Below, in pieces: positions 7,853-15,366 of a DNA stretch of 18,574 bases; positions within the stretch are counted from its first letter, which is position 1, and every line of letters starts with the position of its first letter. Under the pieces are notes generated by a model that saw nothing but the letters and a program-made list of their open reading frames with translations, was not told the DNA's origin and made no database searches. The translations under genes and the position numbers were made by a program. The DNA is from Clostridiales bacterium UBA3680 (GTDB lineage Bacteria > Bacillota > Clostridia > Lachnospirales > CAG-274). The DNA lies in assembly GCA_002372875.1 (NCBI GenBank), contig DFJD01000085.1, forward strand, positions 36,658 through 55,231, written 5' to 3'.

Positions 7853-8991
7853 AAAATCACCTCTTCGGAATATTTCCTTGCTTCTTTATCGGCATTAAGG
7901 ACATCATCAAGTGTATAGTTGCCGATAACTTTATGTTTATTCATTGTTTTTTCAATTACCTTGGGAATATCGGTAAAACCTATTCTGCGATTCAAAAATG
8001 CGGCAACCGCGATCTCATTTGCGGCATTCATTACAGCAGGCATTGTACCTCCTGTTTTTATGGCATCGTATGCAAGAGTAAGGCAACGAAATTTGTCTGT
8101 TCTCGGTTTTTCAAATGTCAATGAAGAAACGGAAAATATATCAAGCTTTTCAAAGCTGTTTTTTACTCTTTTGGGATATGTGAGAGCGTATTGTATGGGA
8201 ACTTTCATATCGGGAACCCCAAGCTGTGCGATTATTGCCCCGTCCTCATACTCTACCATTGAGTGTATAATACTTTGAGGGTGAACAACCACCGTTATTT
8301 TTTCCAGCGGGACATTAAAAAGCCACTTTGCCTCAATTACTTCAAGTCCCTTGTTCATAAGTGTAGCAGAGTCTATGGTTATTTTTTTACCCATGCTCCA
8401 ATTGGGATGATTAAGTGCCTGTTCTACGGTGACATCATCAAGAGAATCTCTTTTTCTGAAAGGGCCTCCCGAAGCGGTAAGGAGGATCTGACGGATACGA
8501 TTTTCCTCATTTCCTTGAAGAGATTGAAATATAGCGGAATGTTCACTGTCAACAGGATACATGTTCACATTGTTTTCCTTGACAAGCTTCATTATAAGCT
8601 CGCCGCTTGTTACAAGGGTTTCCTTGTTTGCAAGAGCAATGTCTTTTTTATTTTTTATAGCCTCTGCGGTAGGTTCAAGACCTATGTTTCCAACCACAGA
8701 GTTTACAACGGTATCGCTTTTTTCGTGGGTAGCTACTGCCTTTAGTCCTTCCATACCGCTTAATACCGTTATTTTCATATCGGAAATTCTGTTTTCGAGC
8801 TCCTTAGCCTTTTCCTCGTTCATTACACAGACAAGCTCGGGTTTAAACTGTCTTATTTGCTTTTCAAAAAGTTCAATGTTTACGTTAGTGGACATTGCCT
8901 TAACGGATATTGAACCTATTTCTTTTACAACCTCTAATGTTTGAGTGCCTATTGAACCGGTCGAACCCAAAATAGATATATTTTTTGCCAT
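7843..8991 (-). CDS. dxr: 1-deoxy-D-xylulose 5-phosphate reductoisomerase (Dxr/IspC)
   Basis: A 382-residue NADPH-dependent enzyme that converts DXP to MEP, the committed step of the MEP pathway. The Rossmann motif GSTGSIGTQTL starts at residue 9. The divalent-metal ligands are visible as Asp148 and Glu150 in PVDSEHSA, and Glu217 in LMNKGLEVIEA. Other family blocks present are ANKETLV (121-127), ASGGPFR (173-179), NHPNWSMGKKITIDSATL (194-211) and the C-terminal MNAANEIAV. Length is normal for bacteria. Its ATG lies four bases after the cdsA stop, with an AGGATGAT ribosome binding site inside the last cdsA codons; its 3' end overlaps the rseP start. With ispG and uppS it feeds the polyprenyl wall carrier. 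Confidence 0.98.
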   Translation of the reverse strand: MAKNISILGSTGSIGTQTLEVVKEIGSISVKAMSTNVNIELFEKQIRQFKPELVCVMNEEKAKELENRISDMKITVLSGMEGLKAVATHEKSDTVVNSVVGNIGLEPTAEAIKNKKDIALANKETLVTSGELIMKLVKENNVNMYPVDSEHSAIFQSLQGNEENRIRQILLTASGGPFRKRDSLDDVTVEQALNHPNWSMGKKITIDSATLMNKGLEVIEAKWLFNVPLEKITVVVHPQSIIHSMVEYEDGAIIAQLGVPDMKVPIQYALTYPKRVKNSFEKLDIFSVSSLTFEKPRTDKFRCLTLAYDAIKTGGTMPAVMNAANEIAVAAFLNRRIGFTDIPKVIEKTMNKHKVIGNYTLDDVLNADKEARKYSEEVILCL

Positions 8992-8995
8992 ATAA

Positions 8996-9808
8996 TCATC
9001 CTATCAAACCAAGTAATTCAATTAGTTTCGTAAAAATATAAACTGCGGGTGCGGTAAAAATAACAGAATCAAATCTATCCATCACTCCGCCGTGGCCCGG
9101 CATAATTTTTCCGTAATCTTTAATCCCCGTTTCTCTTTTAATTGCGGAGGCGGAAAGGTCACCAAGCTGAGCAAGTATCGAGCAGATGATGCCGATAAAT
9201 GCAAATACAAGCATAAATGCCGTTTTATCGGTTGCTTTACCCGACAATACCGCACCGTATATAATGCATAAAAGCAAAGAAGTGATAATACCGCCCACAG
9301 AACCCTCTATAGTTTTTTTGGGGCTTAAAACGGGGGCAAGCTTATGCTTTCCGAAAAACCTTCCTGCAAAATATGCTCCCGTGTCGGTACCGAAGGCACA
9401 TACAAAAGGCAGCCATACAAAGCTGAAATGCTCCTGTCTTACGGTATATATGGAAGATATCATCACACCGACATATATGAAGGCAAAAGCGGTCACGGTT
9501 ACGTCTTTTATACTGTTTTTACTATGCGTAAAGACAAAATATATAAGCATTGCCATCACAAACAGCATTGTTGCAATGGTATAATATATTACGGGCAATG
9601 AACAATCAATAAAAACAATATACAGCAATTCCGCTAAAACGGAAAGAAAATGAATCGGCTTTATCTCACCGCTTACGGCTTTACACAGCTCTATCATACC
9701 AAAAGCGGTGAGCACAAATATGGAACCTTTCAGCAAAGCACCGCCTGCAATAAGAAAGAAGAAAAGTAAGGGCAATGCCACAATGGAGCTTACTACTCTT
9801 GTTTTCAT
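8996..9808 (-). CDS. cdsA: Phosphatidate cytidylyltransferase (CDP-diglyceride synthase)
   Basis: A 270-residue polytopic membrane enzyme that makes CDP-diacylglycerol from phosphatidic acid and CTP, the branch point to phosphatidylglycerol and cardiolipin. Most of its length is hydrophobic, with about seven or eight spans. The C-terminal CDS signature is complete: SAIKRETGIKDYGKIMPG at 221-238, followed by HGGVMDRFDS at 239-248, including the KD and DRxD acidic residues. The FGTDTGAYFAGR block (139-150) and the SPKKTIEGSVGG block (162-173) are also typical. The ATG overlaps the uppS stop (ATGA) and has GAGGA upstream; the 3' end carries the dxr ribosome binding site. It sits in the standard uppS-cdsA-dxr-rseP order. 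Confidence 0.97.
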   Translation of the reverse strand: MKTRVVSSIVALPLLFFFLIAGGALLKGSIFVLTAFGMIELCKAVSGEIKPIHFLSVLAELLYIVFIDCSLPVIYYTIATMLFVMAMLIYFVFTHSKNSIKDVTVTAFAFIYVGVMISSIYTVRQEHFSFVWLPFVCAFGTDTGAYFAGRFFGKHKLAPVLSPKKTIEGSVGGIITSLLLCIIYGAVLSGKATDKTAFMLVFAFIGIICSILAQLGDLSASAIKRETGIKDYGKIMPGHGGVMDRFDSVIFTAPAVYIFTKLIELLGLIG

Positions 9809-10524
9809 TTTTTGTCCTCGTTTCTTCCTCCAAAACGCCTATCCTTTGTTTGATAATAGGCTATCGCCTCTTTAAGGTCTTCTACGGTGAAATCGGGCCA
9901 GAGCTTGTCGGTAAAATAGTACTCGGAGTATGCCGCCTCCCAAAGGAGAAAATTACTTGTGCGGTACTCTCCGCTTGTTCTTATTATAAGCTCGGGATCG
10001 GGAAGTTCGGGTGCATCGAGATATGAAGATATAAGAGCATCGTTGATGTTTTCGGGAGATATTTTACCCGAAAGGCAATCTTTTGCTATTTGAGTAGTCG
10101 CCCTTCTTATTTCGTCTCGTCCGCCGTAATTAATGGCTATTGTAAGTGTTATTCCCGTTCTTTCCTTGGAAAGCTCCTTAACTCTTATTATATCGTTTCT
10201 GAGACCTTCATTTAATGCGGACAGGTCACCCATTGAGTTTATTCTCAAGGACATGGATTCGTTTTCATTAAAATAGCGGTTAATGTACTCTCTTAAAAGA
10301 CCCATTATGCCGTTTACTTCTTCTTCCGTCCTTTTCCAATTTTCGGTTGAAAAGGCGTACACGGTTATGTAGTCGACACCTAAGCCCTCAGCATCCTTGA
10401 GAAGCTTATCAAGAGCCTGTGCCCCCGCTCGATGTCCCATTACTCTGGGTAGAAATCTTTTCTTTGCCCAGCGTCCGTTTCCGTCCATTATTATGCCTAT
10501 GTGCTTGGGTACTTCGTTTTTCAT
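9805..10524 (-). CDS. uppS: Undecaprenyl diphosphate synthase (cis-prenyltransferase)
   Basis: A 239-residue soluble cis-prenyltransferase that elongates farnesyl diphosphate with isopentenyl diphosphate to C55-PP, the lipid carrier for peptidoglycan. Conserved region I is IMDGNGRWA (12-20) with catalytic Asp14; the GHRAGA loop (30-35), YAFSTENWKR (56-65), INYGGRDEI (131-139) and the diphosphate-binding RTSGEYRTSNFLLW (182-195) are all present. Length is typical for UppS. The ATG is preceded by AAGAGGAAA. A 100-base gap separates it from dnaX; this is the largest gap between neighbouring genes after 5594-5698, and a promoter for the lipid block could lie in it, though I could not pick one convincingly. 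Its stop overlaps the cdsA start. Confidence 0.98.
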   Translation of the reverse strand: MKNEVPKHIGIIMDGNGRWAKKRFLPRVMGHRAGAQALDKLLKDAEGLGVDYITVYAFSTENWKRTEEEVNGIMGLLREYINRYFNENESMSLRINSMGDLSALNEGLRNDIIRVKELSKERTGITLTIAINYGGRDEIRRATTQIAKDCLSGKISPENINDALISSYLDAPELPDPELIIRTSGEYRTSNFLLWEAAYSEYYFTDKLWPDFTVEDLKEAIAYYQTKDRRFGGRNEDKK

Positions 10525-10624
10525 GGTATCAATTTCCTCTTAAAAATATACTTATAAAATCATTAAAAATTATTACGATATGATAGGACGAACCGACTTT
10601 ACCGCCTTTCAAATCTGTCAGCCT

Positions 10625-12190
10625 TTATTCAAATACGGCACTGTCGCCCAAAGCTGAAAACATTTCTTTTGTGAGAGTTATCCGTTCGCCCTTTTCATCA
10701 ACATTTACAATATTTTTGCTGTTATATTCCTTTTCAAGCATTATGCTTACTTCAATTTTTCTTTTGAAAAAATCCTCAAGCTTTTTTTTGATATCATCCA
10801 TATTATTATCGCAAAAGTCAACATATGTATTAGCTTTGCAAACAAAAGTAACACAGTTGTTGTCAAGATAAACAGGATAAACATAATTTTTTATAACATT
10901 TCTCATAAAGCCTTTGCAAGTATCGGAAAACTCTTTCCAACGAACTATCACCGATTTGTAATCCTCGGGAACGGCAATTTCGATAACCGGAGCTTTTTCT
11001 TCATTGGGAACAAGTACCTCGGATATGGTTTTTACGGATGAAAAACTACCCTCACTTACAGACTTTTCAAGCTGAGAAAGCCTTTTCAAAAGAGCCCCGT
11101 ACATTGTGGTATTAACGGGATAACATGCTCTTAGGCACTCTGTTTCAAGCAAAATTCTTTCATCGGAAGCATATTTCAGCTTTGACGGAAGCTCTGCAAA
11201 CTGCCTTGTCAATGTCATAAGGTAATGGAAACCAAGCTCGGATGCCTGCTTATTAAGCTGTGAAATGTATTCTTCGGAATAATCAAGCACACCCTTATCG
11301 GCAGTGATGCTTATAAGCAAATTTCTTAAATGAAGTGCGAAATCGGAGCTGAATTGCGACAGATCTTTTCCCTGCTGCGTAATACCGTCTATTATTTCCA
11401 TACATCTTCCGCTGTCGGCATTGTTTATAGCTTCGGTCAAAGAAAAAAGTGTTCCCTTGTCTACCGCTCCTGTTATCTGCCGTACATCATCTGCCTGTAC
11501 CTGCCTATCAAAGTAGAAGCTCACGCATTGTTCAAGTATGCTCAAGGCATCTCGCATGGCACCGTCGGAAAGCTCGGTGATATAATTTAGAGCATCTTCG
11601 CTGACATTCAATCCTTCACTTGAACAATATTCATTAAGTACGTTAAACATTGAATCATGAGAAATTCTGTGAAAATCAAATCTTTGACAGCGAGAGAGAA
11701 CGGTTACGGGTATTTTTTGAGGATCTGTTGTGGCAAGGATAAATATAACGTGTTCGGGAGGCTCTTCAAGTGTTTTAAGCAAGGCATTAAATGCCGCAAC
11801 AGAGAGCATATGAACCTCGTCTATGATATATACCTTAAATCGACCCGTTGAGGGTGGATATTTGACCTGCTCTATTATCTCTCTTATATTTTCCACGGAA
11901 TTGTTACTTGCCGCATCAAGTTCGGCAACATTAAGAGATGTTCCGTTTAGGATACCTTTACAGCATTCACATTCGTTACAAGGTTTATTGCTGCCCGTAC
12001 AATTAACAGCCCGTGCAAAAATCTTTGCCGTACTTGTTTTACCTGTTCCTCTGGTTCCGCAAAAAAGATAGGCATGATTTATTTTATCGGAATCTATCTG
12101 ATTTTTCAGAACTCTTATTATATGATCTTGACCTATAACATCATCAAAATGTTTAGGCCTGAGTCTTCTGTACAGAGCCTGATATGCCAT
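10625..12190 (-). CDS. dnaX: DNA polymerase III subunit gamma/tau (clamp loader)
   Basis: A 521-residue AAA+ clamp-loader subunit that loads the sliding clamp for the replicase. Counting from the ATG at 12190 (MAYQALYRRLRP, the usual family start): Walker A GTRGTGKTS (45-53), a zinc module with Cys64, 71, 74 and 77, Walker B IIDEVHML (122-129) and the SRC arginine finger near 166-168. The C-terminal third (370-521) is the tau-specific part. A GTG nine bases upstream is in frame, but GGTG spaced six bases from the ATG favours the ATG. The start overlaps the 3' end of the DUF1189 gene by 38 bases. Residues 468-470 are encoded by an A8G run with an immediate -1 stop (separate entry). The ybaB-recR pair that often follows dnaX is absent. 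Confidence 0.96.
   Translation of the reverse strand: MAYQALYRRLRPKHFDDVIGQDHIIRVLKNQIDSDKINHAYLFCGTRGTGKTSTAKIFARAVNCTGSNKPCNECECCKGILNGTSLNVAELDAASNNSVENIREIIEQVKYPPSTGRFKVYIIDEVHMLSVAAFNALLKTLEEPPEHVIFILATTDPQKIPVTVLSRCQRFDFHRISHDSMFNVLNEYCSSEGLNVSEDALNYITELSDGAMRDALSILEQCVSFYFDRQVQADDVRQITGAVDKGTLFSLTEAINNADSGRCMEIIDGITQQGKDLSQFSSDFALHLRNLLISITADKGVLDYSEEYISQLNKQASELGFHYLMTLTRQFAELPSKLKYASDERILLETECLRACYPVNTTMYGALLKRLSQLEKSVSEGSFSSVKTISEVLVPNEEKAPVIEIAVPEDYKSVIVRWKEFSDTCKGFMRNVIKNYVYPVYLDNNCVTFVCKANTYVDFCDNNMDDIKKKLEDFFKRKIEVSIMLEKEYNSKNIVNVDEKGERITLTKEMFSALGDSAVFE
10776..10789 (-). promoter_or_regulatory. Candidate slippery sequence in dnaX (A8G) with -1 frame stop
   Basis: In the dnaX frame the codons read ATC AAA AAA AAG CTT GAG, giving A8 at 10789-10782 then G at 10781. 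The heptamer A AAA AAG is in the same phase as the E. coli dnaX frameshift site. After a -1 slip the next codons are GCT TGA, so translation stops one codon later (TGA at 10778-10776) and yields a product about 50 residues shorter than full length. Insertion of one A by RNA polymerase slippage gives the same end. No strong upstream Shine-Dalgarno-like stimulator or convincing downstream stem-loop was found. Function is unproven. Confidence 0.35.
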
Positions 12191-12989
12191 CTTTTTCACC
12201 GACCCTTTCGATATTTTTCATAACGATCACAGCATAGGCTATGATTATAGCGTAATATATTAGTCTTATTCCCGGTACCCTGTAAAATATACAGAAGAAT
12301 AACTCGGGAAAGGTAATCATATATATTGACAGTTTAGTAATCTGTGAAAAATTAAACTCGCTTTTTTCAACCATACTTTTTATCAAATTCATGACAAGAG
12401 CAGCCACCAAAATGTCTAATGCCAACTGAATAAGCTGTCCAAAAAAAAGCAGAATAACGCAAGGTATACCGAAAAGCGTTAAAAAAGCCGATGAATTAAT
12501 ATATTCTATAAGATTGCTTTTGTCTATATATACATTGTTTTTCGAATCTGTTTTTGTGGTAACACCCAATGCCTGCATAAACTTAAAAACATCACTCATT
12601 TTGAAGGTTTGAGGCATGGTACCGTTGGCAAAATATACTTCTTTACTGTCAGCAAGTATTTCGTTTGTCATTTCATATTTTGAAAAAGAGGAAAGTTCAC
12701 CCTTCGTATCAATATATATCCTCATTCTCGATTCAACGTCGGCATAGTCGATTTTATCGCAGCTTAAAGTATCCGACGTCAATTCAAAGTTTGGTATAAT
12801 TTCTTCAAGAGAAGAGGATAATTTACCGGAGACAACATTGCTGAAAACAAAGCCCAATACCGTTATTAACGTGCAAATAACAGATAAAGACACATAATAA
12901 ACCGCTGTTGAAAGGGCAGATACTTTAAGCAGTGACCCATAGTTTTTAAATTTATATATTGCAGTTGTGAACTGTTCAATTATATTCAC
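12153..12989 (-). CDS. DUF1189-like polytopic membrane protein
   Basis: A 278-residue membrane protein of unknown function. Hydrophobic spans are at about 27-52, 168-203 (probably two), 220-237 and 240-258. Between the first and second spans is a polar, probably extracytoplasmic domain (about 53-165). Architecture and the N-terminal motif (polar start, F-x-x-A-I-Y-x-F-K, then a span) resemble the DUF1189 family of Firmicutes; this is recognition by eye, not a search. The start is GTG, supported by a perfect GGAGG six bases upstream. It lies 17 bases after the VanW gene, and its last 38 bases overlap the start of dnaX, so dnaX translation is probably coupled to it. It may belong functionally with the wall genes upstream. 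Confidence 0.65.
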   Translation of the reverse strand: MNIIEQFTTAIYKFKNYGSLLKVSALSTAVYYVSLSVICTLITVLGFVFSNVVSGKLSSSLEEIIPNFELTSDTLSCDKIDYADVESRMRIYIDTKGELSSFSKYEMTNEILADSKEVYFANGTMPQTFKMSDVFKFMQALGVTTKTDSKNNVYIDKSNLIEYINSSAFLTLFGIPCVILLFFGQLIQLALDILVAALVMNLIKSMVEKSEFNFSQITKLSIYMITFPELFFCIFYRVPGIRLIYYAIIIAYAVIVMKNIERVGEKDGISGSVQKTQA

Positions 12990-13006
12990 ATTATTCCTCC
13001 GCTTAC

Positions 13007-14605
13007 TTATTCATAGCTGTAGTCATAGTTTTCCGCAGCATAATCCGTTTCGGCCGAATAATCGGTGTTGTCATACTCGGGCTGCTCATAGACTGTGTTT
13101 TCGTATTGTTTTGTTCCGACATAGGTAGTCTCGGGACGAGCAGCGTAAACACTTGTGTTAAGCTTTACCGACTCAACAAACTGTCCGTTCTCATACACGT
13201 TTTTGTACAGGTCATAGGTCAAGCCGTTCATCGGATAAAGAGTTCTTGTTTCACCTTCGTACATATCGGGGTCATTTCGTTTAATGGGTTCCCCGGGTTC
13301 GGTGACTTCCACAAGCTCGTTATAAAGCTCAATCGTTCTGCCGGGAGAATGTATTTCTTCTCCGTACAAGTTAATGCAAACATTGTTGTCTGCAAGAAAC
13401 GCCTCTATATATACAGGCTTTTTGGTATCGTTTTGAAACTTTAAATCAAGATAATCTCCCGCAAGTGTCGCATCAAAAGCATAATCGGCATAATTGACCT
13501 TCATGGAATGATTTGTTCTTTCCGTTACATTCAACTCAGCCTCAAGCAAAGCATCGTAAAGAGTACTTGATACCTGACACATTCCTCCTCCGATGGAATC
13601 CTCTATTTCTCCGTCAACTATCGTTCCGGCACTTGCCCATCCGTTTTCTTCGGTGCAGGGATTAAAGCAAGCATTGACGGAAAATTCCTCGCCTGGGTAT
13701 ACAATCTGACCGTTCAATTTTTCACAACCGTTTTTTAGATTCTGTATCCTGTTATCGTCTCCGTCGGAGTAATAGCTTGTGTATGAACCTATGAGCTTAT
13801 CGGCTCCTTCAAACATACTTGTTTCGATTTTGGGTTGTGTTTGCTTTATATCGAATTTTACGGTTTTCCCGAAATCTTTATTGTCAAAAAGTTCGATAAT
13901 TTCATCGAATAAAGCCTTTGAATCCATCTCATAGCCGATTTGTGACGGAGTAACTTTAAAAGCTCCGTTTTCTCTTTTTTCGGTGGCATTGCTTGCTTTT
14001 ATGTTTACCTCGTTTGCTATTGCATTTACCGTCTGTTGAACCTTATCTTTACTGAAAGAAAGGGTATGAAAATTAACCGTGCCGTTTTCAAGGGCATAAT
14101 ATTCCCTTTGCCAATCGGAGCTGCTTGCATCGGATGCAAAGGAAAGCGCTCTGTTGGCTGCTCCTTCTATATCGTATTTAATGTCAAAATCGGACATTTT
14201 GTATGTATAGCTGTGGGTACCGTCAGAACTTTCTATTGTTATGGCCGTATCCTCATCGGATACCTTCAGATCTTTGTTCTTATTTAAAGCCGCAACAAGC
14301 CTTTCTTTGTTGAAGCCCTTATATGCTTTTCCGTCTATCAAAACATTGTTTTTTACAAGCAAGGCGGATTGACCGACTCCCTGAGCCAGCTTACTGCTGT
14401 ACGAGCCAAGCATTATTGAATTTTTAAATAATATCAATCCTGCACAAAGAACGATAGCCATGCAAATTGCCAAAGGTAAATAAGCTGTGATGTAGCTCAT
14501 TGATCTATTACGCTTTTTTGATGACTTTCTTCTTTTTCTGTTTGTGGTGGATGATCTTGTATAATTCTTCTTTTTTGACGAGTCCTTTAAACTTTCCTCT
14601 GCCAT
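13007..14605 (-). CDS. VanW-domain protein with N-terminal membrane anchor and G5-like domain
   Basis: A 532-residue envelope protein. A cytoplasmic Lys/Arg/Ser-rich stretch (10-35) precedes one membrane span (about 39-61), so the rest faces outside. Residues 80-260 resemble the repeated peptidoglycan-binding-like domains usually found before VanW (for example YKMSDFDIKYDIEGAANRAL, 135-154, and FKVTPSQIGYEMDSKAL, 216-232). The VanW domain spans about 300-415, with YPGEEFSVNACF, the GGGMCQVSSTLYDALL signature (339-354) and TERTNHSM. Residues 420-498 look G5-like, ending in YVGTK. A tail of about 30 residues (500-532) is unusually rich in Tyr, Asp and Glu. VanW's biochemical role is unresolved even in vancomycin clusters; this is a chromosomal wall gene, not a resistance call. 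ATG follows AGGTGAT. Confidence 0.9.
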   Translation of the reverse strand: MAEESLKDSSKKKNYTRSSTTNRKRRKSSKKRNRSMSYITAYLPLAICMAIVLCAGLILFKNSIMLGSYSSKLAQGVGQSALLVKNNVLIDGKAYKGFNKERLVAALNKNKDLKVSDEDTAITIESSDGTHSYTYKMSDFDIKYDIEGAANRALSFASDASSSDWQREYYALENGTVNFHTLSFSKDKVQQTVNAIANEVNIKASNATEKRENGAFKVTPSQIGYEMDSKALFDEIIELFDNKDFGKTVKFDIKQTQPKIETSMFEGADKLIGSYTSYYSDGDDNRIQNLKNGCEKLNGQIVYPGEEFSVNACFNPCTEENGWASAGTIVDGEIEDSIGGGMCQVSSTLYDALLEAELNVTERTNHSMKVNYADYAFDATLAGDYLDLKFQNDTKKPVYIEAFLADNNVCINLYGEEIHSPGRTIELYNELVEVTEPGEPIKRNDPDMYEGETRTLYPMNGLTYDLYKNVYENGQFVESVKLNTSVYAARPETTYVGTKQYENTVYEQPEYDNTDYSAETDYAAENYDYSYE

Positions 14606-14644
14606 ATAATCACCTGTTTTGCATCCTTGCTTTAAAACTGTTTC

Positions 14645-15232
14645 TTACTCGGTAACAACATATATTACGCAATCGTTCAATTTCTTAAGTAGAAGATCCT
14701 CTATGATGGGAAGTGTTTTTTCAACATTCATCGTATTAAGACTGAATTTTGAGATCTCTTTATCTATTTCGGGTTTAAGTGATGTAAGAACTTCCTTTGT
14801 TTTTTCGTTGTCACAAATATATTCGGGATCTATATACTCGGGGTCGGAAAGAAGATCTTTTATTTGATCTTCTTTTAATCCCTTGCACATATTGTAGCCT
14901 GTTTCAACGGCTCCGTCGATATTGTATTGAGCCCCAAGCTGAGTAAATGAAAGCGTTTTTTCATAATCTCCGTAGGGTATGCCCAACGTAACACTGTAGC
15001 TGTCAAGCTCATCAAAGCCTTCTTTTGCCCTTTTCTTTGCTTGTTCCTTTGTAAGACCGCCTATTGAGTATCTTTCTATATATATGCCGGGATAAATTAT
15101 ATCGGCATTTACAAGAGCCTCATTTTCGACTTTGGTATTTCTTTTTCCGCTGTTTAAGTAGAAAACAAGCCCTATCACCATAAAAACAAAGGAACATGCA
15201 AAAACAGCGGCAATTTTTTTATTCAGTTTCAA
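14645..15232 (-). CDS. Membrane-anchored protein resembling the VanW N-terminal (PG-binding-like) region
   Basis: A 195-residue protein: basic N-terminus, one membrane span (about 7-27), then an extracytoplasmic domain. PGIYIERYSIGGLTKEQAKK (48-67) is the sequence pattern that opens peptidoglycan-binding-like domains in VanW proteins. By eye it aligns with residues about 80-255 of the neighbouring VanW protein: LSFTQLGAQYNIDGA matches YKMSDFDIKYDIEGA, and MNVEKTLPIIEDLL matches MDSKALFDEIIELF. It stops where the VanW domain would begin. The start is a TTG at 15232, the only plausible start after in-frame upstream stops, with GAGGT seven bases upstream inside the tail of the 36-residue ORF. 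It looks like a tandem partial paralogue, not a decayed gene, because the frame is open and well initiated. Confidence 0.78.
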   Translation of the reverse strand: MKLNKKIAAVFACSFVFMVIGLVFYLNSGKRNTKVENEALVNADIIYPGIYIERYSIGGLTKEQAKKRAKEGFDELDSYSVTLGIPYGDYEKTLSFTQLGAQYNIDGAVETGYNMCKGLKEDQIKDLLSDPEYIDPEYICDNEKTKEVLTSLKPEIDKEISKFSLNTMNVEKTLPIIEDLLLKKLNDCVIYVVTE

Positions 15233-15242
15233 AATAATGACC

Positions 15243-15353
15243 TCATTGTATAAAGAATACGGACACCGAACCTAAAATCATACATAATATCAGCACTCCG
15301 GCAACTACTCCGCAAATTATTCTTTTTGTTTTCTGTGACATTCTTTTTCTCAT
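15243..15353 (-). CDS. 36-residue single-span membrane peptide
   Basis: An ORF of 37 codons including stop. The peptide begins MRKRMSQKTKR, then has one hydrophobic stretch (about 12-35) and ends FFIQ; positive charges at the N-terminus predict an N-in, C-out single span. It fills the 132-base interval between mreB and the 195-residue gene. Its ATG has a near-perfect AGGAGAG ribosome binding site with a six-base spacer, overlapping the mreB TAG stop. Its own 3' end carries the ribosome binding site of the next gene. Size and shape recall tiny Firmicutes membrane proteins such as the stressosome-associated Prli42, but I cannot show homology. It could be a small factor of the MreB/VanW envelope group. 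Confidence 0.75.
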   Translation of the reverse strand: MRKRMSQKTKRIICGVVAGVLILCMILGSVSVFFIQ

Positions 15354-15359
15354 TTTTAT

Positions 15360-15366
15360 CTCTCCT
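15360..15366 (-). promoter_or_regulatory. Ribosome binding site of the 36-residue ORF
   Basis: AGGAGAG on the minus strand, six bases before the ATG at 15353. Two of its bases are part of the mreB TAG stop codon (15367-15365), so termination on mreB would place ribosomes directly on this site. It is the main evidence that the tiny ORF is translated. Confidence 0.8.

Noticed and set aside
10525..10624. Possible promoter or terminator in the dnaX-uppS gap
   Set aside because: TTGAAA and TATAAG-like hexamers occur, but spacing is wrong, and no GC stem with T-tract is visible; the gap is AT-rich without a clear signal apart from the uppS ribosome binding site AAGAGGAAA.
12191..12199. GTG at 12199 as the dnaX start
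   Set aside because: AAAGGG is only three bases away from it, while the ATG at 12190 has GGTG at six bases and gives the family-typical MAYQALYR start.
13007..14605. VanW domain as a sign of vancomycin resistance
   Set aside because: No vanR/S, vanH, ligase or vanX is present; VanW domains are common in ordinary clostridial wall proteins.
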